NCBI RefSeq assembly: GCF_016587355.1
Contig: NZ_BNJF01000001.1
Coordinates: 3,501,721-3,565,720, forward strand
Length of the DNA: 64,000 bases
Direction: 5' to 3'
Origin: Ktedonospora formicarum
GTDB taxonomy: Bacteria; Chloroflexota; Ktedonobacteria; Ktedonobacterales; Ktedonobacteraceae
In this document: positions 46,141 through 56,648 of the stretch, piece after piece
How positions within the stretch are numbered: position 1 is the first letter of the stretch
Layout: each line of letters starts with the position of its first letter
The notes under the pieces: generated by a model
Told to the model about the DNA's origin: nothing
What the model saw: the letters and a program-made list of their open reading frames with translations, nothing else
The model's database searches: none
Position numbers and translations under genes: made by a program

Positions 46141-46404
46141 ATTCCAGGGCCAATTAAAGCATACTCATCAGCGGGTTGCAAGGTAGAAAGGACCTGCGTA
46201 CCAGGGGGCGCACAGTAATTTTTCGCCGCTGAAACGTAGCGGATTGAAATTCGGCATCTTATGCTTGCATGGGCCATACGCATTATACCATAGAATTGCG
46301 GAGATACTTTGCCACTATGCCTGCTTGCAAAGTTACTCAAAGGCGTGCTACCTTGTAAGCGTTAATGAGTTGAGAGACTGTAACAGGTGAAAGAAGGGGT
46401 GCTC

Positions 46405-49400
46405 ATGGCGCACGCTACACCATTGGTACGGGATGCGGCTTTGTGGGTCCATGACGATCTGGGACAAGGGAAGACCATTCCTCTTGAGAGTGTCGCATGG
46501 TGGCGCTGGCTGGAGGAAGGGGAACAGCGCACTTTTCGCTTTGAGCATAGTTTGGGCACGTTTACAGCGAGACGCGAGCAGAAGCGTAGCGGCTACTATT
46601 GGTACGCGTATCGCAAGTATCAGGGCAGACTCTATAAAACGTATCTGGGGAAAGCTGAAGAGCTGCGGCTGGACTGCCTGGAGCGCGCGGCTTATACTCT
46701 AAGTGAACTGGCAGGGCATATTCCAGCCACAACAAATGCGGCTGAAAAGACGGTGAGGCGCCAGGGAGCTATGGATGCTATTGAGACCTCCGCTCCAGCG
46801 GAGCCTCAGAAGTTGCTCGCGACCAAACTCTATCAACCGCCAACGCGAGCGGGTATTGTGACGCGCCCATATCTTTTGCGACGCTTAGATATGTGCCTGG
46901 AGTGTCGCCTTATGCTTGTCGTGGCCCCGGCTGGCTTTGGGAAGACGACCCTGCTGAGCGACTGGTGTGCTTCACGTGCTGATATATTACATGCCTGGCT
47001 CTCGCTCGACAAGGGCGATAATGATCCCGCCCGCTTTTGGGGTTATGTTCTGGCTTCCCTCCAACGTATCTTCCCCTCGCTCTTTGCTGGCTCCTTCGCT
47101 GAACCACGCCAGGGATCGCTAGACGGCATGCTTACAGAGCTAGTGAATGCCCTGGCATATCTTGAGCAGGATATCGTACTTATTCTTGATGATTATCATC
47201 TGATTACAATGCCTGGTGTGCATGAGGATATGGCCTTCCTGTTGGAGCATTCGCCGCCGCGTCTGCACCTGGCGCTGGCGAGTCGTGTGGAGCCACCCCT
47301 ACCACTGGCACGCCTGCGTGCGCGTGGGCAACTTGGTGAAGTACATGCCACAGATCTGCGCTTTACTACTGATGAGGCGGCACGCTTCCTGCAGCAGGTA
47401 ATGAAGCTTGATGTCTCGCGGGCTGATGTGGAATTGTTGGAGGCGCGTACAGAGGGTTGGATTGCGGCGATCCAGTTAGTCGCGCTTTCTGCTCAGGCGG
47501 AGCGCACAGCAAATCTGGTGGCTCTCATGTCGCCAGCCGGGCAGCATCGCTATATTATCGATTATCTAACCGAAGAGGTACTCTTGAGCCAGCCCGAGGA
47601 CGCGCGCTCTTTCCTGCTTCAGACCTCACTACTAGAGCGTTTTAACGCGGAGGTCTGCGATGCTGTGACGGGAAGAAGTGAAAGTTCGGATGTGTTGAAG
47701 CGCTTCGAGCAGGCTAATCTCTTTCTTGTAGCGCTGGACGCCGAGGGCGAATGGTGGCGCTACCATCACCTCTTTGCCGAGTTTCTACGCCACTCCCTGA
47801 GACGTATGCATCCTGACTGGATTACTCCCCTTTACGAGCGCGCCTCAGCCTGGTTTGAATCCCGGCATCTGATGAACGAGGCCATTCACTATGCCTTCGC
47901 CTCTGGTAATCTTGTACTGACTGCTCGCTTGATCCAGGCATGCGCGTTGGGGACAATGGCGCGTGGTGAGATTACAACCCTTCTGGGCTGGCTTGAGACC
48001 TTTCCCGAAGCCGAGATGAGGCGCTATCCCTTTTTGCATGCGGCGTTCGCTGGCACGTTGACAGGTGTAGGGCAGCTTGAGCGAGCAGGAAAACAGCTAC
48101 AACTGGCTCAGGCCGCGATAGAGGATCTCAAGGCGAGCGGTGAGCGGCGCGAGGAGTGGCGTGAATTGGATGGGCTCTATCTGGTGTGCGCAGGCTCGCT
48201 GGCCTCTTTCCGGGGGATGTTGCCAGTGCTCTCAATTTCTCTCAGCAAGCGTTGGCTATTCTCGCCGCTAACCCCTATATACGTTGCGTCGTTGCTGCCA
48301 GCATGGGGAATGCCTATCTGCTTAACGGCGATTATATCAAAGCCTATGAGGAATTTGAAGATGCTGTGCGTCTAGGATTGCCCGGACTAAATCCTCATGC
48401 CGCGCTGGCGAGTATGGCAGGTCAAGGCTGTATCCAGTTTATACGGGGGAGATTGTACGAGGCGCATGATACTTTTGAACGTGTTGTCAATACCTGTGTG
48501 CGGCACACAGATAGCCTGATGTCTACTCTGAGCCTGGCGTATGCCTTTCAAGCTGAAGTGCTCTATGAGTGGAATGATCTGGAGGGCGCTGAGCGTGTTG
48601 TTAATGAGGGTCTGGAACTGGGGAAGGCCTGGGGCTATGTTGGGGTCCTGGCGTATAGCTATGCTCGCTTGAGCTCAATCAAGCAAGCGCAGGGCGAGAG
48701 TCGTGAGGCTCTGGCACTGCTTGAGCAGGGGATACGTGTTGTGGAGGGCTTTGATATGGAACAATATAAGGCTCTAATGGGGGCACGCTATGCCAGGGCT
48801 TGCCTTGATATTGGGCGGCTTGACGATGCCCGGCGCTGGGCCGAGACTCTCGAAATATGCGATGACCTGTCCTCACAATACCCGCGTGATGTTGAGTACT
48901 TGACCTGGATACGGGTGCGAATTGCGGAAGGGCGGCTGGATGATGCGGACTCTGTGCTTGCGCGCCTTCTACCTTGTTTTGAGGAGGCAGAAGCGATCTT
49001 GAGTCTGGTTGAGGGGCTGTGTATGCGGGCGCTATTAGCTCAACGACAGCGTGATGACAAGGGTGCGGAGCAGATGCTTGAGCGCGCATTGATACTGGGG
49101 GAGACCGGGGGACTAATTCGTATTTTTGTTGATCAAGGGAGTGATATACACTCCCTCTTGCGCCAGATGGCGAACGAAGGACAAATGTCAGCGTATGTCA
49201 ATCGTCTGCTTGCCGCTTGTTGTGCTGGTGATGTGGATGAGAATGGATTATTGAGTGAGCGCGAACTGGATGTTTTGCGCTTGATTGCTGCTGGGCGCTC
49301 CAATCAGCACATCGCTGGTGATCTCGTTGTCGCGCTCAGTACAGTGAAGACGCACCTCAATAACATTTATGCCAAGCTTGGCGTGCATAGCCGTACCCAG

Positions 49401-49436
49401 GCGGTTGCGCGCGCTAAGGAGTTAATGCTCCTGTAA
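46405..49436 (+). CDS. MalT-type LuxR regulator, frameshifted
   Basis: About 1,010 residues if repaired. An N-terminal domain of about 90 residues (GYYWYAYRKYQGRLYKTYLG) is followed by an AAA/STAND ATPase (Walker A VVAPAGFGKTTLLSDWC; LILDDYHLI; LASRVEPPLPLARLRARGQL), a TPR region and a C-terminal LuxR helix-turn-helix (LSERELDVLRLIAAGRSNQH, STVKTHLNNIYAKLGVHSRT). The frame breaks at the G5 run 48212-48216 (TTCCGGGGGATG): adding one G gives FRGDVASALNFSQQALAIL and joins both halves. The ATG at 46405 follows GAAGGGG. It is divergent from the SirB1 gene. Large MalT-like proteins sense small ligands. Confidence 0.85.
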
Positions 49437-49614
49437 AACTGCTCAATGTGCCGAGCGCTGTTCTGCTCAGGTGAATAAATAGCTGATTGCTATCGTATAT
49501 ACTTTGAGCAGAAGATTAAGAAGTCTTGAGCTACTTCATATGCAGGCGTTGAGCTTTAGCCAACGCCGAGTTTCGCCGCTCAAACATTCTGTATCCTGCT
49601 TTAGGAGGAGCGTT

Positions 49615-50046
49615 GTGAAAGTCGTTAAGACCGTCCTGATTAAGCGCCCAATTGAGGATGTCTTCACCTATGTGACCGATATGAAGAAGGTGACGGAGTG
49701 GACGCCCGCGAGTGAGATTCGGCAGATTGGTAGCGGCCCCATATGCGTTGGCGCGTGCTACTGGCAGGCAGGAGAGTTTTTTGGTCGCCGACTGGAATTT
49801 ACTACCGAGATCACTCAATATGAAGCACCTCGTCAGTTTGGCTTGAAGAGCCTGACTGGTCCGGTAACTCTGGAAACGCTTATGCTCTTTGAGCCGTCAG
49901 GGGAGAATACGCGTGTTACCATGACCGGAGAAGGCGAACCGGGTGGCCTCTTCAAGTTCGCGCGTAGCCTGGTCTCGTCTATGTTGGACAAGCAGCTCGA
50001 TGCTCAACTGGAGAAGCTCAAACGGCGGTTAGAGCAAGATTCGTAG
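49615..50046 (+). CDS. SRPBCC-family (polyketide-cyclase-like) protein
   Basis: 143 residues from a GTG at 49615 with GGAGGAG upstream; the open frame extends further 5' but without homology. START-like fold: VLIKRPIEDVFTYVTDMKKV, WTPASEIRQIG, RRLEFTTEITQYEAPRQFGL, LMLFEPSGENTRVTMTGEGE and a C-terminal helix (MLDKQLDAQLEKLKRRLEQD). It lies between the LuxR regulator and acetoacetyl-CoA synthetase. Ligand unknown. Confidence 0.85.
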   Translation: MKVVKTVLIKRPIEDVFTYVTDMKKVTEWTPASEIRQIGSGPICVGACYWQAGEFFGRRLEFTTEITQYEAPRQFGLKSLTGPVTLETLMLFEPSGENTRVTMTGEGEPGGLFKFARSLVSSMLDKQLDAQLEKLKRRLEQDS

Positions 50047-50218
50047 AGAAGTCTGTGACTGGCGTTTGATGCTGCTTGAGGGTGAGGCCATATTGACAGT
50101 GGCTGGCATACGAGCATGCTATAATCTTAGAAGACCCCATTCAGAATGCGCGGGATCGAGACGACGCGGTATTTGATGCGCTCACGCTGCTGTGAGCGTG
50201 TAAGGGAAAGGCCGGGCT

Positions 50219-52222
50219 ATGCAAACACTATTTGATAGTCAACCTCTCTGGGAACCTTCGGATGCGGTGAAGCAACAAGCTAACGTGACCCATTATATGC
50301 GCTGGTTGGCGGAGAAGAAGGGCTTGCGCTTTGAGACGCGCGAAGCGTTGTGGGAGTGGTCCGTGAGCGAGCTTGAGGACTTCTGGTCCTCACTCTGGGA
50401 GTATTTTCGTATCCAATCCTCCTCATCCTATACGACGGTACTGAGCGAGCGCGTGATGCCGGGCGCGCACTGGTTCTCCGGCGCGCGCCTTAACTATGCC
50501 GAGCATGTCTTCCGCAATGCGAGCGAGACCCGCCCTGCGATTCTCTTTCGCTCGGAGCGGCATGAGTTGGTGAGCGTTTCCTGGGTCGAACTAGAGCGTA
50601 AGGTGGGGGCGATAGCTCATGCCCTCAGTGAGATGGGGGTAAAGTCTGGTGATCGCGTGGTTGGTTACCTCCCCAATATACCAGAGACAGTGATGGCCTT
50701 CCTGGCATGTGCGAGTCTTGGCGCGGTGTGGTCGAGCTGTTCGCCTGATTTCGGCACCAATAGCGTCATTGATCGCTTCAAGCAGATTGAGCCAGTGGTG
50801 CTGATCGCTATTGATGGCTACCAGTATGGCGGTAAATCTTTTGATCGTCGCTCGGTGGTCGCTGAATTACGCCATGCGCTGCCGAGCGTGCGGCATACTG
50901 TGCTGATCCCCTACTTATCTGGTGAGGAGAGCGCGTTGCCGGAAGAGTTGGCAGACATCGTGCCCTGGTCTGACATGCTGCGTATGCCTGCGCCTCTGCA
51001 ATATGAGCAGGTACCCTTTGAGCACCCTCTCTGGATTCTCTATTCATCAGGGACAACTGGGCTGCCCAAGCCGATTGTGCAGGGACAGGGAGGTATCCTG
51101 CTTGAGCATCTTAAGGGCTTGGTGCTGGATATGGACTTGAAGGCTGGCGACCGCTTCTTCTGGTTTACAACAACGGGTTGGATGATGTGGAATCTGCTGG
51201 TAGGAGGGCTTTTGCTCGGTGCGACTGTCCTGCTCTATGATGGTAGTCCAGCATACCCCGACATGGGCGCGCTCTGGCGCTTTGCCGCTGATACTCATAT
51301 GAATCTCTTTGGCACCAGCGCGGCATATATATCCAGTTGCATGAAAAGTGGTGTGGAACCGGGGGCGTTGTATGACCTGAGCCATTTGCACTGCCTGGGG
51401 TCCACCGGTTCTCCGCTCTCTCCGGAGGGGTTTCAATGGGTGTACGAGCACGTCAAATCGGACCTCTGGTTGGCGTCGATCAGTGGAGGGACGGACGTAT
51501 GCTCGGCCTTCGTGGGTGGCTCGGTTCTGCTACCAGTCTATGCGGGCGAATTACAGTGTCGAATGCTAGGCGCGAAGATTGAATCCTATGATGAGGAGGG
51601 GCATTCGCTGATGGACGAAGTGGGCGAACTGGTTATCACGGCCCCCATGCCTTCCATGCCGCTCTTCTTCTGGAATGATTCAGAACATGTCCGCTACCGC
51701 GAGAGTTACTTCGCGACCTACCCTGGTGTGTGGCGACATGGTGATTGGATCAAGGTCACACCGCGCGGGAGTGCTATCATCTATGGGCGCTCTGACTCGA
51801 CCATCAACCGCCAGGGCATTCGTATGGGGAGTAGTGAGATTTACCGCGTTGTCGAGGCGGTACCGGAGTTGCTGGACAGCCTGATTGTCGGTGTTGAGAT
51901 GTCTGGTGGGCGCTACTATATGCCACTTTTTGTTGTCCTCCGTGAGGGGGTCATACTGGACGATTCGTTGAAAGCCACAATCAAAAACAGACTGCGCTCC
52001 GCCATCTCACCACACCACGTTCCTGATGAGATACATGCCATTGCTGAGGTTCCGCGTACCCTGAGCGGCAAGAAGCTTGAGGTGCCGATTAAAAAGCTCT
52101 TCATGGGGATTCCTGTTGAGAAGGCCGCTAGCCTGGACGCGCTCGCTAATCCACAAGCACTGCGATACTTCGTGAACTTCGCGCGTACAGTGCAGGAGCG
52201 TCGCGAAGGCACCACTGCTTGA
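50219..52222 (+). CDS. Acetoacetyl-CoA synthetase
   Basis: Adenylate-forming ligase of 667 residues that activates acetoacetate to acetoacetyl-CoA. ILYSSGTTGLPKPIVQGQGG is the P-loop; CSPDFGTNSVIDRFKQIEP, TTTGWMMWN, ISGGTDVCSAFVGG, GVWRHGDW and GRSDSTINRQGIRMGSSEIY are characteristic of acetoacetyl-CoA rather than acetyl-CoA synthetases. SGKKLEVPIKKL carries the catalytic Lys. GGAAAGG lies before the ATG at 50219. Likely role: ketone-body or polyhydroxybutyrate use. An isolated gene with its own terminator. Confidence 0.93.
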   Translation: MQTLFDSQPLWEPSDAVKQQANVTHYMRWLAEKKGLRFETREALWEWSVSELEDFWSSLWEYFRIQSSSSYTTVLSERVMPGAHWFSGARLNYAEHVFRNASETRPAILFRSERHELVSVSWVELERKVGAIAHALSEMGVKSGDRVVGYLPNIPETVMAFLACASLGAVWSSCSPDFGTNSVIDRFKQIEPVVLIAIDGYQYGGKSFDRRSVVAELRHALPSVRHTVLIPYLSGEESALPEELADIVPWSDMLRMPAPLQYEQVPFEHPLWILYSSGTTGLPKPIVQGQGGILLEHLKGLVLDMDLKAGDRFFWFTTTGWMMWNLLVGGLLLGATVLLYDGSPAYPDMGALWRFAADTHMNLFGTSAAYISSCMKSGVEPGALYDLSHLHCLGSTGSPLSPEGFQWVYEHVKSDLWLASISGGTDVCSAFVGGSVLLPVYAGELQCRMLGAKIESYDEEGHSLMDEVGELVITAPMPSMPLFFWNDSEHVRYRESYFATYPGVWRHGDWIKVTPRGSAIIYGRSDSTINRQGIRMGSSEIYRVVEAVPELLDSLIVGVEMSGGRYYMPLFVVLREGVILDDSLKATIKNRLRSAISPHHVPDEIHAIAEVPRTLSGKKLEVPIKKLFMGIPVEKAASLDALANPQALRYFVNFARTVQERREGTTA

Positions 52223-52228
52223 TGCTAA

Positions 52229-52258
52229 CAAGAGAGAGCCGCGCGTGGCTCTCTCTTG
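52229..52258 (+). terminator. Terminator of acetoacetyl-CoA synthetase gene
   Basis: 12-bp perfect stem CAAGAGAGAGCC/GGCTCTCTCTTG with loop GCGCGT, 7 nt after the stop, ending in CTCTTG. Confidence 0.75.
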
Positions 52259-52298
52259 CTCTCCCCAGAAATAGAAATATGCCCTTATGTTACTCGCA

Positions 52299-52390
52299 AT
52301 GCAACGATCCCTCACACTTACCAGGGGATCTTGATGCAATGATCCCTCACACTTATCGGCTGGCTCTGATGCAACGATCTCTCACACTTT
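52299..52390. repeat. Three direct repeats, 35-bp period
   Basis: ATGCAACGATCCCTCACACT at 52299, 52334 and 52369 with at most two changes per 22-nt copy (CGATCC, TGATCC, CGATCT). The 13-nt spacers differ. The third copy runs into the stop of the convergent AlkZ-like gene. Spacing of three and a half helical turns is regular; no function recognised. Confidence 0.7.
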
Positions 52391-53449
52391 TTGTTGTTTG
52401 TAGACCACTTGTAGGCCAAGGAAAGCGCCATAGCGTTGTGCTGCGGTGTTAATTGCCTCCTCTTCAGTGGGAGTCAAAGGGGTGAAGGGGGCCAGTTCTA
52501 TCACAACCTGTTTGGACTTGAGAGTACGCTTCCAGCGGCCAACAACCTGTCCATTGATGACGATAGGTGCGCTAAAGGCTGTCTTCTGATCGGCATTCTG
52601 GATAGCTTTGCCAAACCCTGAGAAGCCAACCAGGAATTCGTCGTATGTGGGGAGTAAGAAGGCTTGTGGTGCTGGCTCCGTGAGCGGTGGTTGAGAGGCC
52701 GAGTACCAGTAGGTCTGACCATCGATGATTTCCTGGGTAAGTTGATCGGCAACGAGCGCGAGACCCCCTTTTACGTCGGCTGTTGATAGCCCTGACCACC
52801 AGGCAAAATCTTGTATGGTTGCGGGTCCGTGACTGGTATAGTAACGGAGGGTGAGTTCCGCTAGCGCTTCCTGGCGTGGCAAACTCCGAGCTTGCGGAGC
52901 ACGTTCGGGCAAGAGCATATGGGTGGACTGTTTGCCCTGATGGGAACCACTGCATATAATCGCGTCGAGTTCGGCCCGATGTAATATCAAGCCCAGCCGC
53001 ATGTTATCGGTGGTGATTCCGGCCCTAGTTAGAGCCATTCCAAGCTCTACACGTGTCATTTTGTGACCACCCTGAAGTGTTTTAATAAGGATCTCGTTGC
53101 AGCGCGTGAAGAGAGCGTCGTCGAGCTTATATTGTCGGTACATGTAGGCATTGATCGCATTGACGCGCGGAGCAGTGAGTTCGAGCAGCCAGCGAATATC
53201 AGAGGGCGTCACAAAGTGCCAGGTTGGACGCATAACATGGGTGCGTAAGATACGCCCTTCATTGAAAGCCAGATCGATAATGTCGTCCGTCGCGTTCTGC
53301 ATGCGCATGCCAAGCGACCATTGCGCGCCTAGATATTCTTGGGATTGGACCGCGCCCAGATAGGAGACTACTTCTTCAGGGGTTATGAATGGCTGGCTCG
53401 TAAGTCGCTGCTGATATAGCCGTCGAAGGGCAATCACTGTCATCGTCAT
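52382..53449 (-). CDS. AlkZ-like winged-helix protein (HTH_42)
   Basis: 355 residues of the AlkZ/YcaQ-like (HTH_42, DUF1006) family of interstrand-crosslink DNA glycosylases. Seen: VSYLGAVQSQEYLGAQWSLG, with the Q-x-Q catalytic pair, RTHVMRPTWHFVTPSDIRWL, three winged-helix domains, and PTYDEFLVGFSGFGK near the C-terminus. Possibly repair of alkylated or crosslinked bases. Paralogs of this family without known substrate are common in Chloroflexota. Ribosome-binding site not obvious. The gene ends in the third copy of the 35-bp repeat. Confidence 0.85.
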   Translation of the reverse strand: MTMTVIALRRLYQQRLTSQPFITPEEVVSYLGAVQSQEYLGAQWSLGMRMQNATDDIIDLAFNEGRILRTHVMRPTWHFVTPSDIRWLLELTAPRVNAINAYMYRQYKLDDALFTRCNEILIKTLQGGHKMTRVELGMALTRAGITTDNMRLGLILHRAELDAIICSGSHQGKQSTHMLLPERAPQARSLPRQEALAELTLRYYTSHGPATIQDFAWWSGLSTADVKGGLALVADQLTQEIIDGQTYWYSASQPPLTEPAPQAFLLPTYDEFLVGFSGFGKAIQNADQKTAFSAPIVINGQVVGRWKRTLKSKQVVIELAPFTPLTPTEEEAINTAAQRYGAFLGLQVVYKQQKV

Positions 53450-53890
53450 TAAGATGCTCTCCTCTTCTCCCTAGATACACATATCAGTTGCTCTTGCTGG
53501 CCGTCAAGCTGAGGATGTATAAAGTCAACGATAGAGTACCATCAATAGAATATCATCAATAGAGGGCAAAAACAGCCCGTGTTTTTGCCGGTGAACCTGT
53601 TTGTATTGAAGCAAGCAAAACCTGGCTAATCCGTGACGCGTGAGTTTGGGATTGTGCGTAATGGAGAGAAGTCTGACCTTGAATGGCGCGTGATAAGAAG
53701 AATGTCCCGCTTGCTACAGGAGTGGAGAGGGGGTGTGCTATACTACGCGTAATGTGTGTCAGGATAGCGTGTGGTAATGTCTATTAAGGGATCTATGAAA
53801 CCCAGTACCATAATAGCGACTCGCGCCAGGTTTGCATAAGGAGGCGTTGCCCAAAGTGCGTGGAGAGTCAGATGGGAGAAGCGTTCTGCT
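53450..53890. other. Intergenic region, 440 nt
   Basis: No gene. It has a short hairpin GGCAAAAACA/TGTTTTTGCC (53565-53589) next to ATCAATAGA repeats, an extended -10-like TGCTATACT (53736-53744), and a weak match to the dispersed repeat (53793-53802 and 53829-53840) ending in CATAAGGAGG shortly before the next gene. Confidence 0.45.
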
Positions 53891-55039
53891 ATGAGCTATG
53901 ACCCTAATTCAGCGAACCCTGAGCGGTTTGATGGTGGTCAGTTGCGTGCGCGGCGCTTTGGCGCGCGCTTAACGCCTTCTAGCCAGGAGGGGAATGTCTC
54001 TGAGGAGCGGATGCCTATCCAGCAGAACTTCTCGTCTCAAGTGGGGCCATGGACATCCTCGACTCCCCAGACCACGCCGCCGTGGCAGCAGCCCGTGAAC
54101 AAGTTTCCAGCGGATTTCTCCCAAGGTCTTAAAGGGCAGCCTGGACCGTGGGATGTCAATGCCTCCCCACGTTATACCCCCTTCGCGCCATCTCAGTCGG
54201 ACAAGCCAACGTATACTCTTCCAGATTCTCCAAGGATCAGCCCTGAGGCGAGCACACCAATCTTTCCACCGCCTGGAGACCCTGTTCGCCCCCTGGAACC
54301 ACAAAAGGGGAAGAAACGTAAGCGCTCGTTACTATTACTCATTGGGTTGCTCGCAGTTATCCTGTTAGGCGGCGTGAGCTATTTTATCTACAGTTTTACG
54401 CACTCCTCTCTCTCTGCAAGAGAGGATGGCACATCGTCTGCCACTGCTACAGTAGAAGTTAATAAACAAGCTACAGCCCTTACGGCGAACTATCCCTTCA
54501 GCAAGGACCTTGCGCTCAACGATGCGCTCGCCGATAACAGTCAGAAGCATGGCTGGATGGAGGATCGTTATTGCAAGTTCGGGGATAAGAGCTACGAGGT
54601 GCGTGACCCGGAGAAGAGTTCGTATTATACCTGCCCTGCTTTGAAGACGAAGTTTTCCAATTTTACTTATGAGGTAAAGATGCGTATTACTCAGGGGGAG
54701 ATGGCGGGTATTACCTTCCGGGGTGACGATGTGAAATATAAATATTATGCCTTTGTGCTCAATAGCGATGGCTCCTATGCGCTTTTGCTCTACACGGGTC
54801 ACGATGCTTCGCCTCAGCCGCTCAGCACTGGTACGATCCCACAATTTCAAGCACGTGGCGAGAATCAGGTTGGGGTGACAGCACAGGGATCTACCATCCG
54901 TCTCTTCATTAACCATCAATTGCTCAATTCAGTGGAGAACAATGCCCTGAACCAGGGGCAGGTTGGTATGGTAGTCTATGCACAGAAGGGCGAGACTACT
55001 GCCTCCTATCGGGATGCCAAAGTTTGGAATATCTCCTGA
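53891..55039 (+). CDS. Membrane protein with extracellular ConA-like domain
   Basis: 382 residues. A Pro/Ser/Gln-rich cytoplasmic half (about 1-140) ends in KGKKRKRS, then one membrane helix (LLLLIGLLAVILLGGVSYFI) and an outer domain of about 210 residues with a LamG/DUF1080-like strand pattern (FTYEVKMRITQGEMAGITFR, YYAFVLNSDGSYALLLYTG, GENQVGVTAQGSTIRLFINH, GMVVYAQKG). The ATG at 53891 follows GGGAGAAG. A cell-surface binding role is inferred. Confidence 0.8.
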   Translation: MSYDPNSANPERFDGGQLRARRFGARLTPSSQEGNVSEERMPIQQNFSSQVGPWTSSTPQTTPPWQQPVNKFPADFSQGLKGQPGPWDVNASPRYTPFAPSQSDKPTYTLPDSPRISPEASTPIFPPPGDPVRPLEPQKGKKRKRSLLLLIGLLAVILLGGVSYFIYSFTHSSLSAREDGTSSATATVEVNKQATALTANYPFSKDLALNDALADNSQKHGWMEDRYCKFGDKSYEVRDPEKSSYYTCPALKTKFSNFTYEVKMRITQGEMAGITFRGDDVKYKYYAFVLNSDGSYALLLYTGHDASPQPLSTGTIPQFQARGENQVGVTAQGSTIRLFINHQLLNSVENNALNQGQVGMVVYAQKGETTASYRDAKVWNIS

Positions 55040-55180
55040 ATCACAAGTTATAGCGGCGGAACAGGTTATAAGCGAGCACATTCTATTTGTATGCTTGTCA
55101 CTTCATCTACAACTTTTGCCGCCATGCATAGTAGATATACTACAAAGAGAATCAAGCCAAGGTAAATACCTCAATAAATT

Positions 55181-56632
55181 ATGACGCAAAAGAGAGCAAT
55201 TCTGATGATTTCTGAACCAAAGGGACAAACTACAAGCATTCTCCCCGAAACGTTGGAATGTAAGAATGGTATGAAGTCTCAAGCTAGCACGCGCCTCTCT
55301 CTCATATCGGCGATTATCGCTACTCTGCTAGTACGTATTGCGGGGCGTACGAGCTTTGTTATCTTAGGCTTTTACCTGGGTGAGCATTTCGCCTCGGCGG
55401 CGATGGTTGCGCTGGTCCTGGAGGCGTTCTATATAACTGAGCTTCTGCTTTCCCCAATGATAGGAGGTCTTTCGGACCACCTGGGGCGGCGCCCCTTTCT
55501 CCTGTGGTCGCCAGTAATCGCGGTGGGTGCGGTCTCCTGTTTTCTGGTTGCCTCACGTCTCTATCCGCACCCCAGTTCGCAGATGCCACACACGCATCTG
55601 TTTATACTGCTGATTATTATCCTTTTTGGTCGACTGTTGGAGGGGGCGACTACTGGCCTGAATGTGCCTGCGACGCTAGGCTACTTGACCGACGTTACCG
55701 TTGGATCTGAGCGTCTGCGTATGCGCGCTGTGACTGCCTTTGAAGTTGTCACCGTGGGCGCCATAGGGCTGGCGATTCCCTTTGCTGGCAAGATTAGTAG
55801 CATGTTGGATACCTGGGGATTCTTAGTCGTCATAGCCTTACATATGCTTGTTATGCTGATTATTGCCCTGGGAGTTCGTGAGAGCGTCCAACCGCAGGAG
55901 CGTGCGGAAACGCGCCCATCTCTGCTAGCGGGTTTCAGTGTTCTTCAGCACCGACGAATTTCTACCTTTTTGCCAGCCTGGTTTTCAGTCAATGCTCTGG
56001 TGGGGGCATGGGCGGTCCTGATTACGATTATGTTGGCCTACCCCAAGCATATGGCAATTCAGCGCCATCCTGATCAACTGCTCTATGGTGGTTTTAGTAA
56101 GATGGATGCCTCGCTCTGGGTGGGTGGCTTTGCGCTACTTTTCCTGTGTGGTATGGGCATCTGGATGCTCTTTGTGACTCGCTTCCGGCGCTCGACTGTG
56201 ATGCTTATAGGTCTGATTGGACTTGGCATAATTGTGAGCGCTCTTGCCGTTATCAATGGCCTGGGTGAGACAATGAGGGATGTGATGCCAAACCAGGGGC
56301 CACAGATGTTACTCTTGCTTATTCTGGCGGCGCTGGGAATATTCCTCTTGAGCGGTTTTACGCCGGTCGCGCTGATGCAAATGAGCGCCATCGCTGAGTC
56401 ATTGTCTGGCAAGCGTGGCGCGGTTATGGGTCTTTATTCGGTTGTGTTAGCCGTAGGACAGCTCACTGGCACCACCTTTGGTGGTTTGTGTGTTGATTGG
56501 AATGGCTTCTATGGATTGATGCAGTTCTCGCTTATCATGGGGGTGCTCTCCTTCCTGAGTGTACTTTATATGCGTTATCACAATGATGATCTCTTGCAAG
56601 CACCCGAACGGGAATCACACCAGAGAGCGTAA
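55181..56632 (+). CDS. MFS transporter
   Basis: 483 residues, about 12 membrane helices. LSDHLGRRPFLLWSPVIAVG is the MFS loop-2/3 motif; GRLLEGATTGLNVPATLGYL and the GAVMGLYSVVLAVGQLTGTT helix are typical. Several in-frame ATGs (55181, 55205, 55268) lack clear ribosome-binding sites; homology begins near residue 38. Substrate unknown. Convergent with the next MFS gene; a hairpin overlaps its end. Confidence 0.88.
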   Translation: MTQKRAILMISEPKGQTTSILPETLECKNGMKSQASTRLSLISAIIATLLVRIAGRTSFVILGFYLGEHFASAAMVALVLEAFYITELLLSPMIGGLSDHLGRRPFLLWSPVIAVGAVSCFLVASRLYPHPSSQMPHTHLFILLIIILFGRLLEGATTGLNVPATLGYLTDVTVGSERLRMRAVTAFEVVTVGAIGLAIPFAGKISSMLDTWGFLVVIALHMLVMLIIALGVRESVQPQERAETRPSLLAGFSVLQHRRISTFLPAWFSVNALVGAWAVLITIMLAYPKHMAIQRHPDQLLYGGFSKMDASLWVGGFALLFLCGMGIWMLFVTRFRRSTVMLIGLIGLGIIVSALAVINGLGETMRDVMPNQGPQMLLLLILAALGIFLLSGFTPVALMQMSAIAESLSGKRGAVMGLYSVVLAVGQLTGTTFGGLCVDWNGFYGLMQFSLIMGVLSFLSVLYMRYHNDDLLQAPERESHQRA

Positions 56633-56642
56633 TTCCCGTTCG
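56605..56642. terminator. Hairpin overlapping the end of an MFS gene
   Basis: 11-bp perfect arms CGAACGGGAAT/ATTCCCGTTCG with a 16-nt loop spanning the stop codon region at 56632 and reaching to within 7 nt of the convergent gene end. Likely shared terminator. Confidence 0.6.
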
Positions 56643-56648
56643 CAGAAA

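Noticed and set aside
52299..52390. CRISPR array
   Set aside because: Three repeats of 22 nt with 13-nt spacers; spacers are too short and no cas genes occur.
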